From: Bryoerythrophyllum caledonicum
Lineage: Eukaryota; Streptophyta; Bryopsida; Pottiales; Pottiaceae
NCBI GenBank assembly: GCA_963971425.1
Contig: OZ020522.1
Coordinates: 1,338,168 to 1,402,167 of the forward strand
DNA length: 64,000 bases
Reading direction: 5' to 3'
The notes beneath the pieces were generated by a model, which searched no databases, was not told the origin of the DNA, and was given only the letters and a program-made list of their open reading frames with translations. This document shows positions 33,901 to 44,711 of this stretch, piece by piece. The translations under genes were made by a program, and so were the position numbers. The number at the start of each line of letters is the position of its first letter. The stretch's first letter is position 1.

Positions 33901-34506
33901 AATGGTCTGCTGGGAAAGCGGCCATGATTCTCCCAGAGCAGAGCACCAACCCATCTCCGTCCAACCGCTGCACTTCAAGTCCAACGGAGATGGGTTGGTG
34001 CTCTGCTCTGGGAGAATCATGGCCCTCGTGGTACGAATGGGGACTCAACCATCTCAACCCAATGAGAGTGGTACGAATGGGGACTCGTCGGACCGGAGAT
34101 CTCCGGTTGGAATCATGACATCCGCCCTTCTCCATAAAACGGTCCACCGGAGTGTGTGAATAAGTGAATCGTATCCGCGTTGCAAGGGAATGAGTGGTAA
34201 TTCTTCCGCCGCGGGGCATATGGCCGTTGGTCTAAGTAATACGAACTCACTAGATCCGACTGGTATGTCAATTCCAAGCCATTGACCCATGGGGTGAACC
34301 TCAACAATGGACGCTTCTCCAATTTCGCCTGAACCTGGCCTCATAAGGTTCACGGACATTCCTGACCAGAGGACCTCCGATCTTCCTGTAGACTCCTGGG
34401 ATGGATCATCTTCTTCCGTGAAATTCACATGTCCAGAATCAGAGCACTGAGTTGCGACCATGGCAAGGTCTTCCGAGTCACTCTCCCACCTATCTGAGTC
34501 AGACAT
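30979..34506 (-). pseudogene. DUF7869-like transposase-type gene with two in-frame stops
   Basis: Coding text runs from MSDSDRWESDSEDLAM (34506) through an acidic N-terminus. It continues (about 33995-33110) with a Cys-rich part (RCCPKQCCQYF) and a conserved block (VCSVAWYTIHGIRKSTFH, ATHGNKGIKRPR, NADQMPHQMRS). An intron of about 185 bases ends at the acceptor before 32919. The catalytic-type domain reads CSTCDEF, then LQLDNSAKDNKNQYLMAFLS and VGFLVVGHTHEDIDVYFSHL. The D..N and GHTHEDID motifs are those I associate with DUF7869, an RNase H-fold, transposase-like domain. TAG codons at 32095-32097 and 31270-31272 interrupt an otherwise continuous frame that ends at TGA 30979-30981, rich in Trp and Lys. 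The first exon boundary is uncertain because an inverted duplication lies at 33920-34024. Family assignment is from memory of motifs. Confidence 0.55.
33920..34024. repeat. Perfect inverted repeat, 41-bp arms, 23-bp loop
   Basis: Positions 33920-33960 and 33984-34024 are exact reverse complements; the loop is 33961-33983. The left arm on the minus strand codes for DGDGLVLCSGRIMAA of the DUF7869-like gene, and the right arm is an inverted copy of it. Just outside, a 19-base word around GGTACGAATGGGGACTC is directly repeated (34028 and 34068). Confidence 0.97.
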
Positions 34507-34830
34507 AGTCCCGTGCTGCATCGGTGGAATCTCGGTTGGTGGCTGATGTCCTGAATGAGAAATTGTGTGTATGTAGAGTCGATTTGGATGACCAACCTCA
34601 ATATCCTCGTCAGGGATAGCCGGAGATCTCCGGCAGAGTGGATAATGATCGACAACGACGACTTCTTGTTTGATTTTGAGAGAGAACAAAACAGAAGTAG
34701 CCGGAGATCTCCGGGAATCCTGCTTTCGATGATTCTGACAGCCACTGGAATCAAGGGGTGAAACCGTGGTTACCGGGCGAGATTGGCAGAATCCAGAATA
34801 GCACGGCATGAACAGCCGAAGATCTCCGGT

Positions 34831-35893
34831 TGAGTTTTTTGGCCTTGATCGAATCAACAGCCGTACGGAATATTCGCGGGTATGGCGGTGTGATACAGTT
34901 GCATAACCCGGTTAACAGTTCGGATTCACACGCCAAGAAATTACGTCATCTATATACTCGAGTCGAATATATTTACTGCTTCAGGGCTATGATTGTATCT
35001 TCGGAGACGAATTAGTTTAAAAATCTCTACTCGAGAGCTCCCGATCGACTCAGAGGACAGAATGCAACACAATCATCACCAATCCTCACAGACAGACAGC
35101 GAATACGGAATTATACGAGGGAACATACTTAACATTCCTGGAATAATGTCGATTCGTTTCCCTACAATTATCTAGCACGATGTCGCGCAAACGAACACTG
35201 TCACTGACTCGCTCAGCTCCCATAGTATCTCAAACATCCTGAGCAAAAAAGGAGGAGAGCTGAGTTGAAGGATACTCTTATCCACCTTTCCATCACCTCG
35301 TGGAGGGAAAATTCAGGCGCTCAAATTTGAAACGAATCTTGGGCATGCATGCTCCTTCAAACTAACTGCTGTACACCATCATGATTGTGCGCATTCTTCG
35401 ACGTGCCCACGACCGAGGCCACATTCCACTCATGATAATGAAAGGCTCGTACTCATGGGATGACCGTATTGTAAGGATACCATCTAGTTCCTAGAGTGCT
35501 GCAAATTTGAAAACGGATGATGAAGTATGCCCCATGATGTATCTTTGAATATACTAGGGCCGTATCACGTCTTAGACTAAATCACAGTAAAATGTAATCG
35601 TACAGGACTTCTCGTACTCACCTTTGTTAAGTAAATTATACCCTACCCAAGGAAAGGAGACGGCCCTCAGCTGCCTACTAGTATTGTTCATCAGGCAATA
35701 CAAGACTCAAGTAGAACATCGGCGTTCGTTACCAATTAGAATAATCTCCAATACTGCCTAGTTCGACAGAAGTTATATGGATGCTTGAGAAGAAACGTGC
35801 ACAAATAACTGAGCAGATGCTTTTAGAAGTACAGCAACCCGGTCCTATGAATTCGGGTACAGCTTCCGTGTTCAGGCTGGATTGTGCATCAGG
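34831..35893. other. Spacer without a recognised gene
   Basis: There are no long frames with recognisable content and no palindromes of the local family after 34830. Sequence composition is balanced. It separates the DUF7869-like gene from the telomere-like array. Confidence 0.4.
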
Positions 35894-36075
35894 GTTTTAG
35901 GGTTTAGGGTTTAGGGTTTAGGGTTTAGGGTTTAATGTGTCCGGTTTAGGGTTTAGGGTTTAGGGTTTAGGGTTTAGGTTTTAGGGTTCATGGTTTTCAC
36001 GGTGTAGGGTTTAGGGTTCACGGTTTCTAGTTCACGGTTTTAGGGTTTAGGGTTAAGGATTCAGGGTTCACGGTT
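35894..36075 (+). repeat. Interstitial plant telomere repeats (TTTAGGG)n
   Basis: Two short runs of perfect TTTAGGG units (about five each, 35896-35932 and 35943-35985) are followed by degenerate GGGTTCACGGTTTAGGG variants to 36075. This is the plant-type telomere unit, here well inside a sequence, so it is an interstitial array. Confidence 0.95.
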
Positions 36076-36711
36076 CACCGTGGAGGGGTCTGAGTTCATG
36101 AAGGTTGAGGGCTTATATCACCTATAAATGTATAAATTAAAAATATTTTATAACTATGAACTATAACCTTAAGTTTATCCATAACCATAACTTTTTAAAA
36201 AAACCTGGATACTATAGAGTGTAAGGAAATTTAGCGAGAATTGAACAATAACTATTTATTTTGATACATTATAATTTAGTTAGAGAGAGAATAAAGAAGA
36301 GAAGGAGGGTAATGGATTTAATTTTAGAGTAGACTAGCTGTTGGCGCTTGCTTTGCAATGCATTAGCCCAACCATTTTTATGTATTTATAATATTAAAAA
36401 GTATTAAAAAGTAAAAGGTGGAATGGTTCACTATATTGTTGACAACGCGGTTGATTGTAGCGTTTTTGTAGTTCACTGCATGGTTGACTACGTGATAGTT
36501 CACTCCGTGGTTTACTGCGCAAATTATGATTTTAGTAGTATGACTAGGAGTTGGCTCTTGGTTTGCAACACATTAAATCAACCATTTTCATGTAGTTTTT
36601 ATATCACAAAGTATTTAAGAAAAAAGGTAACAACAATCTACATAAAATATGAATATATCTTTGAAACCTATGCATTAATTTGAATAATGTAATAGAATGG
36701 GATAGAAAAAA
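36076..36711. other. AT-rich spacer with short purine-rich repeats
   Basis: AT-rich sequence. The GTTCACT(A/G)CGTGGTT-type words recur four times between 36424 and 36520, giving a small degenerate repeat. No gene is supported. Confidence 0.45.
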
Positions 36712-37557
36712 AAATACTATTACAATAGTTCAATATTATTAACTATGGATGGAGATTGAGATAAAATAGGGAGAGTAAAACTAAAATAAATAAATAAACA
36801 AGTATGAGGGAGAGTTAGGGAGGGAGGGAGAGACTTGAGGGATTTATTTTTAGAGTAGTGTATATTTTTAGAATATGTAATAAGGGGAATCTAAAAAGAA
36901 AATCAAATGTAAAAAAGAGATGGGGAGGGAGAGTAAGGGCGAGGAAGAGTAAAATAGGGAGAGTAAGGGATTCTTTTAGAGTAGTAAGTTAATTATAGAA
37001 TGTGTAAGTATTGAAATCACGAGGAGTCTAAAAAATATTAGAATCAAGATTAAAAAAGAGATGGAGATGGAGAAGGAGGGGAGAGTAAAACAAAAATAAG
37101 AAAAACAAGTGAGGGAAAGAATAGGATAGTTAAAAAATACTATTACAATAGTTCAATATTATTAACTAAGGATGGAGATTGAGAAGGAGGGGAGAGTAAA
37201 ACTAAAATAAATAAATAAACATGTAGGAGGGAGAGTAAGGGAGGGAGAGTAAGAGAGAGAGAGACTTGAGGGATTTACTTTTAGAGTGGTTTATATTTTT
37301 AGAATATGTAATAAGGAGAATCTAAAAATAAAATCAAATGTAAAAAAGAGATGGGGAGGGAGAGTAAGAGAGAGGAAGAGTAAGAGGGGGAGAGTAAGGG
37401 ATTTTTTTAGAGTAGTAAGTTAATTTAAGAATGTGTAATTATTGAAATCACGGGGAGTCTAAAAAATATTAGAATCAAGATTAAAAAAGAGATGCAGATG
37501 GAGAAGGAGGGGAGAGTAGAACAAAAATATGAAAAACAAGTGAGGGAAAGAAGGGAG
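36712..37557. repeat. 423-bp tandem duplication
   Basis: Copy 1 (36712-37134) and copy 2 (37135-37557) match closely: TATTACAATAGTTCAATATT at 36718 and 37141, AGAGATGGGGAGGGAGAGTA at about 36917 and 37348, and the run TCACG(A/G)GGAGTCTAAAAAAT. Both are A/G-rich on the plus strand (GGGAGAGTAAAA words). Confidence 0.9.
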
Positions 37558-38636
37558 GGAGAGTAACGGAAAGGGAGATTCAGCTTTTCCACTAATGTCG
37601 TTTTAAATTCAAGTATAATTATTACTCTAATACCCGGTGAACCCGAGTATCTATTATAGTCATATCTAATACCCATGAAACCGGGTATCAATACGTCTTC
37701 TCACGCATGCTCACGACATTGACAATGTCATGATTGTGAAATGGACACGTTGTACATGTACGTCATTTCAGCTGATTTTTAACTTCACCCACTGTCATCA
37801 TGAGCCGTCACACCCTTGAGCCGTCCAGCTTGTCCTCTTTGGGTTTTGGGAACTCCAAGAATGAACCATTTCTTGATTTTTTTGGCTTTTGTCTTCGTAA
37901 TGTCGAAGGTAGTGAGCGGAAGTGGCGGGAGAGGTTTTCTTTCTTGGTTTGCGGAGTCGGCGTCGACGCATTAGGTTAGTTTTGTATGCGCTGTGAGAGG
38001 CCGTTGGTGTGCGAGGTGAGTGTTGATTTATATGAGGGACATTGAGCGTGCCGTGGAGAGGTTGTTAACTGGATATGGACTGAAGGTCAGAGAGTAGGAC
38101 TGAAAGAGAGCGAATGCGTTAGGAAGAAATTTGAAGAGCGCCTAGGTTCAGTAGCCAAGAGTGAACGACGTTGCGGTTGAGGGTGGCGTCAACACGAACG
38201 ACCACGACGTACGGGTGCGCCGATTCGGCAAGTGAAGAGGTATGTAAAGTCTCAAAAATGGCTTTCAGTGAAATTTCAGTTGAATTTGCATAGGACTTCA
38301 TAGAATCGTCACTGGAGCAGGTGTAGGGTTCGGTAAGCTTCATTAGGGTTCGAGAGAGTTGAATAGTACTGATGTTGATAATCGTTTGAGCGAAATAGAA
38401 GGGTTTAGGGTTTAGGGTTCTAGTTTTCTGTGCATTCAGTTTCGAAGGGCCGGAATTGAGCAATTTATGCAGTGTTGAAATTTGTTCCACCGAATTCCTG
38501 TATGTCAGAACTGGACCATACATTCTAGGGCATTTGAGAGATTGTATAGTTTGTCGTTCTGAGTTGTTGAATGCTTATGTACTGCAGAGTTGTGTATACG
38601 CTTTAATCCAGAGCAATTACTGGAGGAGATTGCGAA
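37558..38636. other. Upstream region of the ParB-HAD gene
   Basis: This contains a purine-rich start and an inverted pair around ATACCC / GGGTAT at 37630-37690. A likely 5' untranslated region precedes the ATG at 38637, including GTTTAGGGTTTAGGG at 38401. Open frames are short. No separate gene is supported. Confidence 0.45.
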
Positions 38637-41600
38637 ATGGCGACTACAGCAGGGACGTGGAATGAGAGTGCGTGGGATGGAAATCGGTAAGTATACACAA
38701 TTGAACTGTTTATGCTCAGTCCGGGCGACCAGGTGGGGTTCCTTTTTTTGAGTGAGTTCCGAATTAGTTCTATTATTTCGGAGTGGACGAACACTTGAAT
38801 GATTTTGAAAAACCTCAAAAAATGCGTACTAGAATTCCGATGTCTGTTTGGCTATAGTCGATTGGTTTTTTGTTGTCCCGTGAACATATTTGTATATCTA
38901 TTCATGAATATGCGAATGATTTTGGAATTCCATGAATGTTTGAATGTGTTGTTCCTCACTGAGTCTGTCGAGTCTGGTTCGATTCAATATATATAGTTTA
39001 ATCCATGTAGAGTCGTCAAATTTGGCGTTCCATCGAAACATTAGCGGATTCTTCTTCTAGTGTGTAAGGTCGAGTTATAACAGAATTGTGTGAGCTCATT
39101 TGATACATATATTTATGTTCTCAATTATGTAACTTGGTATTTAAGTATGTCAAACTTCAAGAGTTATACGTCAAACCTCTCTGTAAATGAATGTAAATAT
39201 TCGAGTCCTGATATGATCCGATTAGTGCTTCGAAGTGCCGTACGTGCTTCTGCCGGAGATCTCCGGCTGAAAATACGGAGTTCCAGTAATCAGCCGGAGA
39301 TCTCCGGATGATGTAGCAATCAGATGAATATGTTAACCCTATACAGGAGTTAGTTATTCTCGAAAGTAGCCGGAGATCTCTGGACGTATCGAAACAGTGG
39401 AAATTCGCGTTGAGGGGTCATTAACCGGAGATCTCCGGTTCAGGTCAGAAATAGACCCGTTAGAGCAGCCAGGATTCGTTCCTTGTCGGATGCACTCGAC
39501 TTCCCCAAAGCAGCCGGAGATCTCCGGTTACTGTCCCCTGCTGGCACTCTGATACAGATTTGGAAGCACGATTCACGGTTTCAATATCTAGGAACTTGTC
39601 AGGTGATTTTGTTTCGGATTCTTGTTATTGACCAGACAATTGCATCGATTCTAAACTGCCTGCTTGTTCTTTCAAAATCATCTTGCAGGGATTCGTGGAC
39701 AACCACACTTCCGACTGAATGTCGACCCGGGAAACTTGGGGCATTTGTAGAGTATTGGCTCCCTGAGTTTGTCTACAGAGGGATACACAATGTCGGCTAC
39801 GTATACAATTGCCGAAAGAGCATAACCCAGTGGGGCATCAAGCTCATTAAAACCCCTGACGGTGCCTGGGAATTCGTCCCTCAGCTTCGGATTGGCAAAC
39901 GGGGTCACCCCGACATTGGTCTCCAGGTTCTCGAGTTGCAGGGACTTGATGACGAGGTCAGTCTCGTCATCGTCCAAGAGAACGTGGACTCCTCCACCGA
40001 GCCACATATATACGGCTTGATCCTAGAATCATCTAAGATTTCGGATGAGATGGTAGAGACCTGCCAGAGTGAGAACTTTTTATTTGCCCCTCCAACGGGT
40101 GATACGTGGTATCCGGAGTACGTGAATGAGCAGTGGAAGTGGATGGCTGAAGCACAAGAGAAGTCCCGAATGCCCGTTCCAGACGCAACTCCCAATCTGT
40201 CTCTGACACCAGCATCGACCTTGGCAAGAAAACGCAAGACCACCTTGAAGACTTCGACCCCAGGATCTTCATCGCGGGCGGAGAAGGGGAAGAAAGCGAA
40301 GGCCGATGAGCCAGGCCTCGCGATTGAAAGGTGCCTGAACTTCACACAGGCTGACCTCACAAAAATGAAGCGGACTGAAGTGGAAGCAATTGGCAAGGTA
40401 CTCGACGACGCGTTCAAAAACGTTTACATACACAATAATAAGCCTTTGACAGTAGAAGACCCTGACACGAAGAAGGATGTCGTGAAGCTCGTTCATTTCG
40501 ATAAGCTGCACCGGGCCCCCCCTGGAGGATTAGTATACAGGGGCATCCAGAAAGAACGGCTTGAAGGAATTATCAACGCAGTTCGCGCGTCTTCGAAGGC
40601 CACGGCACCTGAGATTCACATTCGAGTCCTGCCACTGAAGAAGAAACCTGAAGGAAGTAAGGTAGAGTTTTTCGCGACCAAGCCGACGAAGGAGGACTGC
40701 CTGAGGGACTCAACACACTTTTACATTATCGGAGGTCAGCATACTGTGGCGGCGCACAAGGTTCTGTCACACGAATTGCCAGCAATGTGGACGCTTGAAG
40801 AGATCTCCCACTTCTCTATCATCCCGGTTTGGACAAAACCGGACCCCAAAGACATGACCCTGCTACAGCTCTCGCGCGCTCTTAACCAAGATCTGACGGG
40901 TTTGCGGAAGGAGCAGAGTTTCACTGAGCAGCTGCAGACGTGCAGAGTGAAGTGGTTTGAGTTCGGTAAACCAGCCCCCCAACTGTATGGTCGTCGTCAA
41001 TCTGACGCATTCTCGGTAAATATACATTCTCTACCTGAAAATATTTTTTATTCCGTGGCTGTGCTCTATCCACACAGCAACCAAACCAATCATCCGGAGA
41101 TCTCCGGCTGCTTACACCCTGTAACTGTTTTCATTGCAGACGTTCCAACGGCAAGTGGTGCCAACGGTTTTTACACACCTCGGTAAAACAGACCCCAAAG
41201 ACGCGAAGGTCCCACTTCTATTCGAGATGGATGATGCGGTGGTCCAGAAGTGGATCCGAGTCGACAGGCTGTTCGTCGCTGGAGACTTACCAGACTCCAA
41301 CGGGAAGACGGGGGACCCAGCTAAGCTGAAGCGGAAACCTCTGGTGCAGAACGACTTCAAGCCTCTTTACAAAATGCGCGCCGAAGACCTAGACTACCTC
41401 GCGGAATTAGTGCTCGAGAAGAAGGTCTGTGTGAAGTCCTCCAAAGCGGCAAACCAAGGTACTATGAAAGGGCAGGCGGAGACTCTCGAAAACGCGGCGA
41501 ACAGAGAGAAGAGAGTCCGTGCAATGAAGAATGAACTGATGCTTAAATACAAGTCGCACCCCCTTCCCTCGAAGGCTGCTGACTTCGTCCCATACACAAA

Positions 41601-44600
41601 GGAGCAGTGGGACGCATTTGCCGAAGAGAGGAATATTGGAAGGGTCCAGCTCGAGTCCTGGGTCGACGCCGCTAATCACTCTGCCAAGGGTAAAGCTTGG
41701 CTTGAGGGTCGACTGAAGGCGATAAACAAGGATACCGACCCCACTCCAGACTTCCTCGTGTCCATTTGGAGTCAACACATCATTGAAGATGCTGCCGAGG
41801 CCACACCCACGGATGATACGTCCCTGTTCGACTCCAAATACACCTGCAGGGTTATGCCTGACAGAGGGGGCGAGATCGCCGAAGTACTTATCATGCCGGA
41901 CATTCAGCAGTGGCGTAACGTCACTGACCCTCACTTTTACTTCTTTTTCCTTTACAGCGTTAAAGACGACATATGCCGTGCACAGGTGCTAAATGTGTTT
42001 GACTTCAGAACCATTTTCGACCATCTCGAAGTGGACACGAAGGACGGGCGGACGAGGGTCGGATCACCGTCGGTTCTTATCACTGACGTCGCAGGATTCG
42101 TTGAATTAAAGAGGTACATCAGTCTTCGGCAGAGAGAGTCCAGAGGCAAGGTAAAATTGTGGGCAACGCATGTCGTCTACTACTTCCCCCACCCTGGTGA
42201 TGGATTTCCGGTTCCAGTAATTGGGGTCGAGGAGACAGTATACTGCGTATTCCTGTATGAATACGATTCAAGCGAGACACCTGCTCAGTCATTCAAGAGG
42301 CTCTTCAAAGGCCACCCCGAAAGAATGCCGGCCTTCTTTTCAGCCGCTCAACATAAAGAAACCATCCAGCGCTGGAAGCAAACCGGTGTCCCACAGCTGA
42401 GGATCTCGGTCCTGGATTCGTTGTTCACGGGATACATCAGAGAGGGTATGGTGGTCGTCAATGTTCATGGAGGACCACATATTACATACCTCGGCTTGGT
42501 AAGCAAGACATCCTTCCCAAGCAATCCAATGTCTAAGATTTCCGGTCCGCATATAGTTATATGAATTGGATATCGCCGTCCTAATTTTTTTTTGGTTTGC
42601 AGACTCACGACGCGCGGGTCCTCGAGATTGTGAACAGCGAAGATGCCAAAGTAAATGCCGAATCCTGCGCAGAACAAATATTCAAATTCCACTTGAATAT
42701 CTTAGCTGACGTTACCGACGCCGATCTTGAGGAGTTACTGGAGACTGACATCACTGGGTCGACCCAGGGCGCTGGTATTCAAACACGGGCTATGTCGAGG
42801 ATGAATTACACCGGCGAGGTATAACGCCTACGGATACTACCCGACCCGGAGATCTCCGGATGTTTATTCCATTCGGATGCCCTCCATTCTTTTGGACTCG
42901 TCTTTATCATTGCCATGTTTATTTTTAGTTCCCCCGGTAGACTCGGACAACTTTGAACCGGAGATCTCCGGGTGTATGATACCGTTTTATTTCGTATTGC
43001 GTCTTAATGTATTCCACACTGACTTCGTCAATGTGACGCAGACGACTGATGCCACGATGCTTGATGTTGATGTGCGGAATGAACCAAGTTCATCAGCGGT
43101 TCCCAATTTAAGACTGGATTCCTTGGCTACAGCCGCTCGGATCATCGGTGTGGGCACCCCAATCGATCCATTGCAGGTAAACGTTGATGAACCACATCCT
43201 GCTGTCAGGCGTGCCTCGCCTAGTTCAACAAGCGACTCTACTCTGGACGGCGTAGACGGCGTCCCTCTCAAATGGAAACCAGTTCGCATTCCGATAGGCA
43301 ACGTTCTCCTCCGCCAGATCTGGACGATGACACGGCAATGTCCGATCGCCTGGAGTTCGACCACACCCACAGAGCACCCGGAGATCTCCCGCTGGACAAC
43401 CCTTCCACGACTCGTCCTGAAGTGGAGGTTGTGTCCAAGACTGCCGAGGACCTGACTTTGCGTGACACTGATCACACGATGGATGAGGCATCGGCGCAAC
43501 AAACATTGCGTGAATTACAGGTTATGAGCCCTCCGCGCAGCCCTCTACGGAGCCACGGGCAGCTAGCTCAGAAAGAGAAGAAGAAGGCTATCGCGAAGAA
43601 TCCTGTGCCGAAAGTTCCTCCTCCTCCGCCTACAGTTCGGACAAGGGCCCAGAAAGATAAGGTGAACAGTTACTTGTCCATCAAACCTTCTTGATTGTTC
43701 TCAAGACAGTGCACTCTCTGCAGACCGTGTTCTTACCACTACATTACTCGTATTCAGGTGTCGGCTGGATCAACACAGTCAAAGGATGTCGGTGGCAGAA
43801 GCCTCGCACAGACTACTGAAGTCGCTGGTGTAGCTCAGACTTCTAGGGATACTACACCTACTGTCCCAGGTGCCTAATATGGACATTCATACTTACGTGC
43901 CATCATCTATATAGTGCTCATTCTTTCATCCAGCATTTATGGGTTCTGAGTGCGGAACACTTTTATATGTATCTTTGCAATTTCTCTAAGCTGTACAAGT
44001 TCCTCATCTCAGCCGACGTACTCGTATTTTGGGTTCAGGTCTGAAGAAGTTTACGACGATCGTCCGAGAGCCTCCAATCGAGGATCAGGTAACACAACAA
44101 CGGGTTTATCATGTCGTGTTTGACTTAAATGGAGTTCTTGTGCACAGGGGGAATTTAAACAGAGACAACCGAGAGACATCAAAGTAAGGCCGGGTTCCAC
44201 TGAAATCCTGAACTTCGTGGGAGAGAAGGCTACTGTCTCATTCTGGAGCAGTGTACTGGAAAAGAATATTGTGGATATCATCAAGGAGTTGCGCAAGAAA
44301 GGTGCTACCATTCCGGAAGGCGCCAGAATCCTGACACAGGCCGATTGCACAAAAACATCATATATGCTTCCATCTCACCTAAAGAAGCCAATTTTCCTAA
44401 AGGACCTGACAGTTTATAATAGCAAAGCGTCGCCCACATCTCCTAAGGATGTCTTGCTTGTGGACGATACCCCACTAAAGAACATCCTTAAGGATCCCTT
44501 CAGCGCAGTTCATCCGCCATCATGGACTGGGAATATGGGTGAAGCCTGGTTGACCACCATGTTTCTCCCATGGCTCTCCGGACTACTAGCGTCAAATGAG

Positions 44601-44711
44601 GATGTTCCCGACTTTGTTAGACGGAATCAATTGAAGTTTGCCAGTGATCCAGTAGACAAAAATACCACTCAGGCTCGCTTCGTGGTGATGGGCATAATTT
44701 CGGCGCCTTAG
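38637..44711 (+). CDS. ParB-like / FCP1-type HAD phosphatase fusion gene
   Basis: Exons 38637-38686, 39689-41015, 41140-42498, 42603-42818 and 43042-43176 join in phase. Later pieces are about 43233-43661, 43758-43869, 44039-44088 and 44148-44711. Exon 2 holds a unique region (FVEYWLPEFVYRG...), a Lys-rich linker, and a ParB-like segment with IIGGQHTVAAHKVL, the GGxHT..A turn used by ParB/Srx domains. Exon 3 is helical and unassigned. A Pro/Lys-rich linker leads to an FCP1/SCP-type phosphatase domain: FDLNGVLV (HAD motif I), RPGSTEILNFV, VSFWSSVLEKN, LLVDDTPLKN (acidic motif) and HPPSW. Such enzymes remove phosphate from Ser/Thr. Motif I lies in a 59-nt segment (44089-44147) with GT-AG ends; keeping it shifts the frame to a stop, removing it keeps the frame without motif I. 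The 43177-43232 junction is uncertain. Palindromes CCGGAGATCTCCGG sit in introns. Confidence 0.65.

Larger units (their letters stand above)
29138..34830. repeat. CCGGAGATCTCCGG palindromes, left cluster
   Basis: Exact 14-base palindromes lie at 30873, 33032, 34093, 34620 and 34701. Variants with one or two changes lie at 29138, 29375, 30478, 30583, 30665 and 34815. One copy (33032) sits in the intron of the DUF7869-like gene and others are in its flanks. Flanks are usually AG/AC before and TT/TG/CA after, without clear target duplications. An exact 14-mer has an expected count far below one in 6 kb. Confidence 0.97.

Noticed and set aside
33749-34159. 136-codon plus-strand frame across the inverted repeat
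   Set aside because: It runs antisense to the DUF7869-like coding text and owes its content to the inverted duplication.
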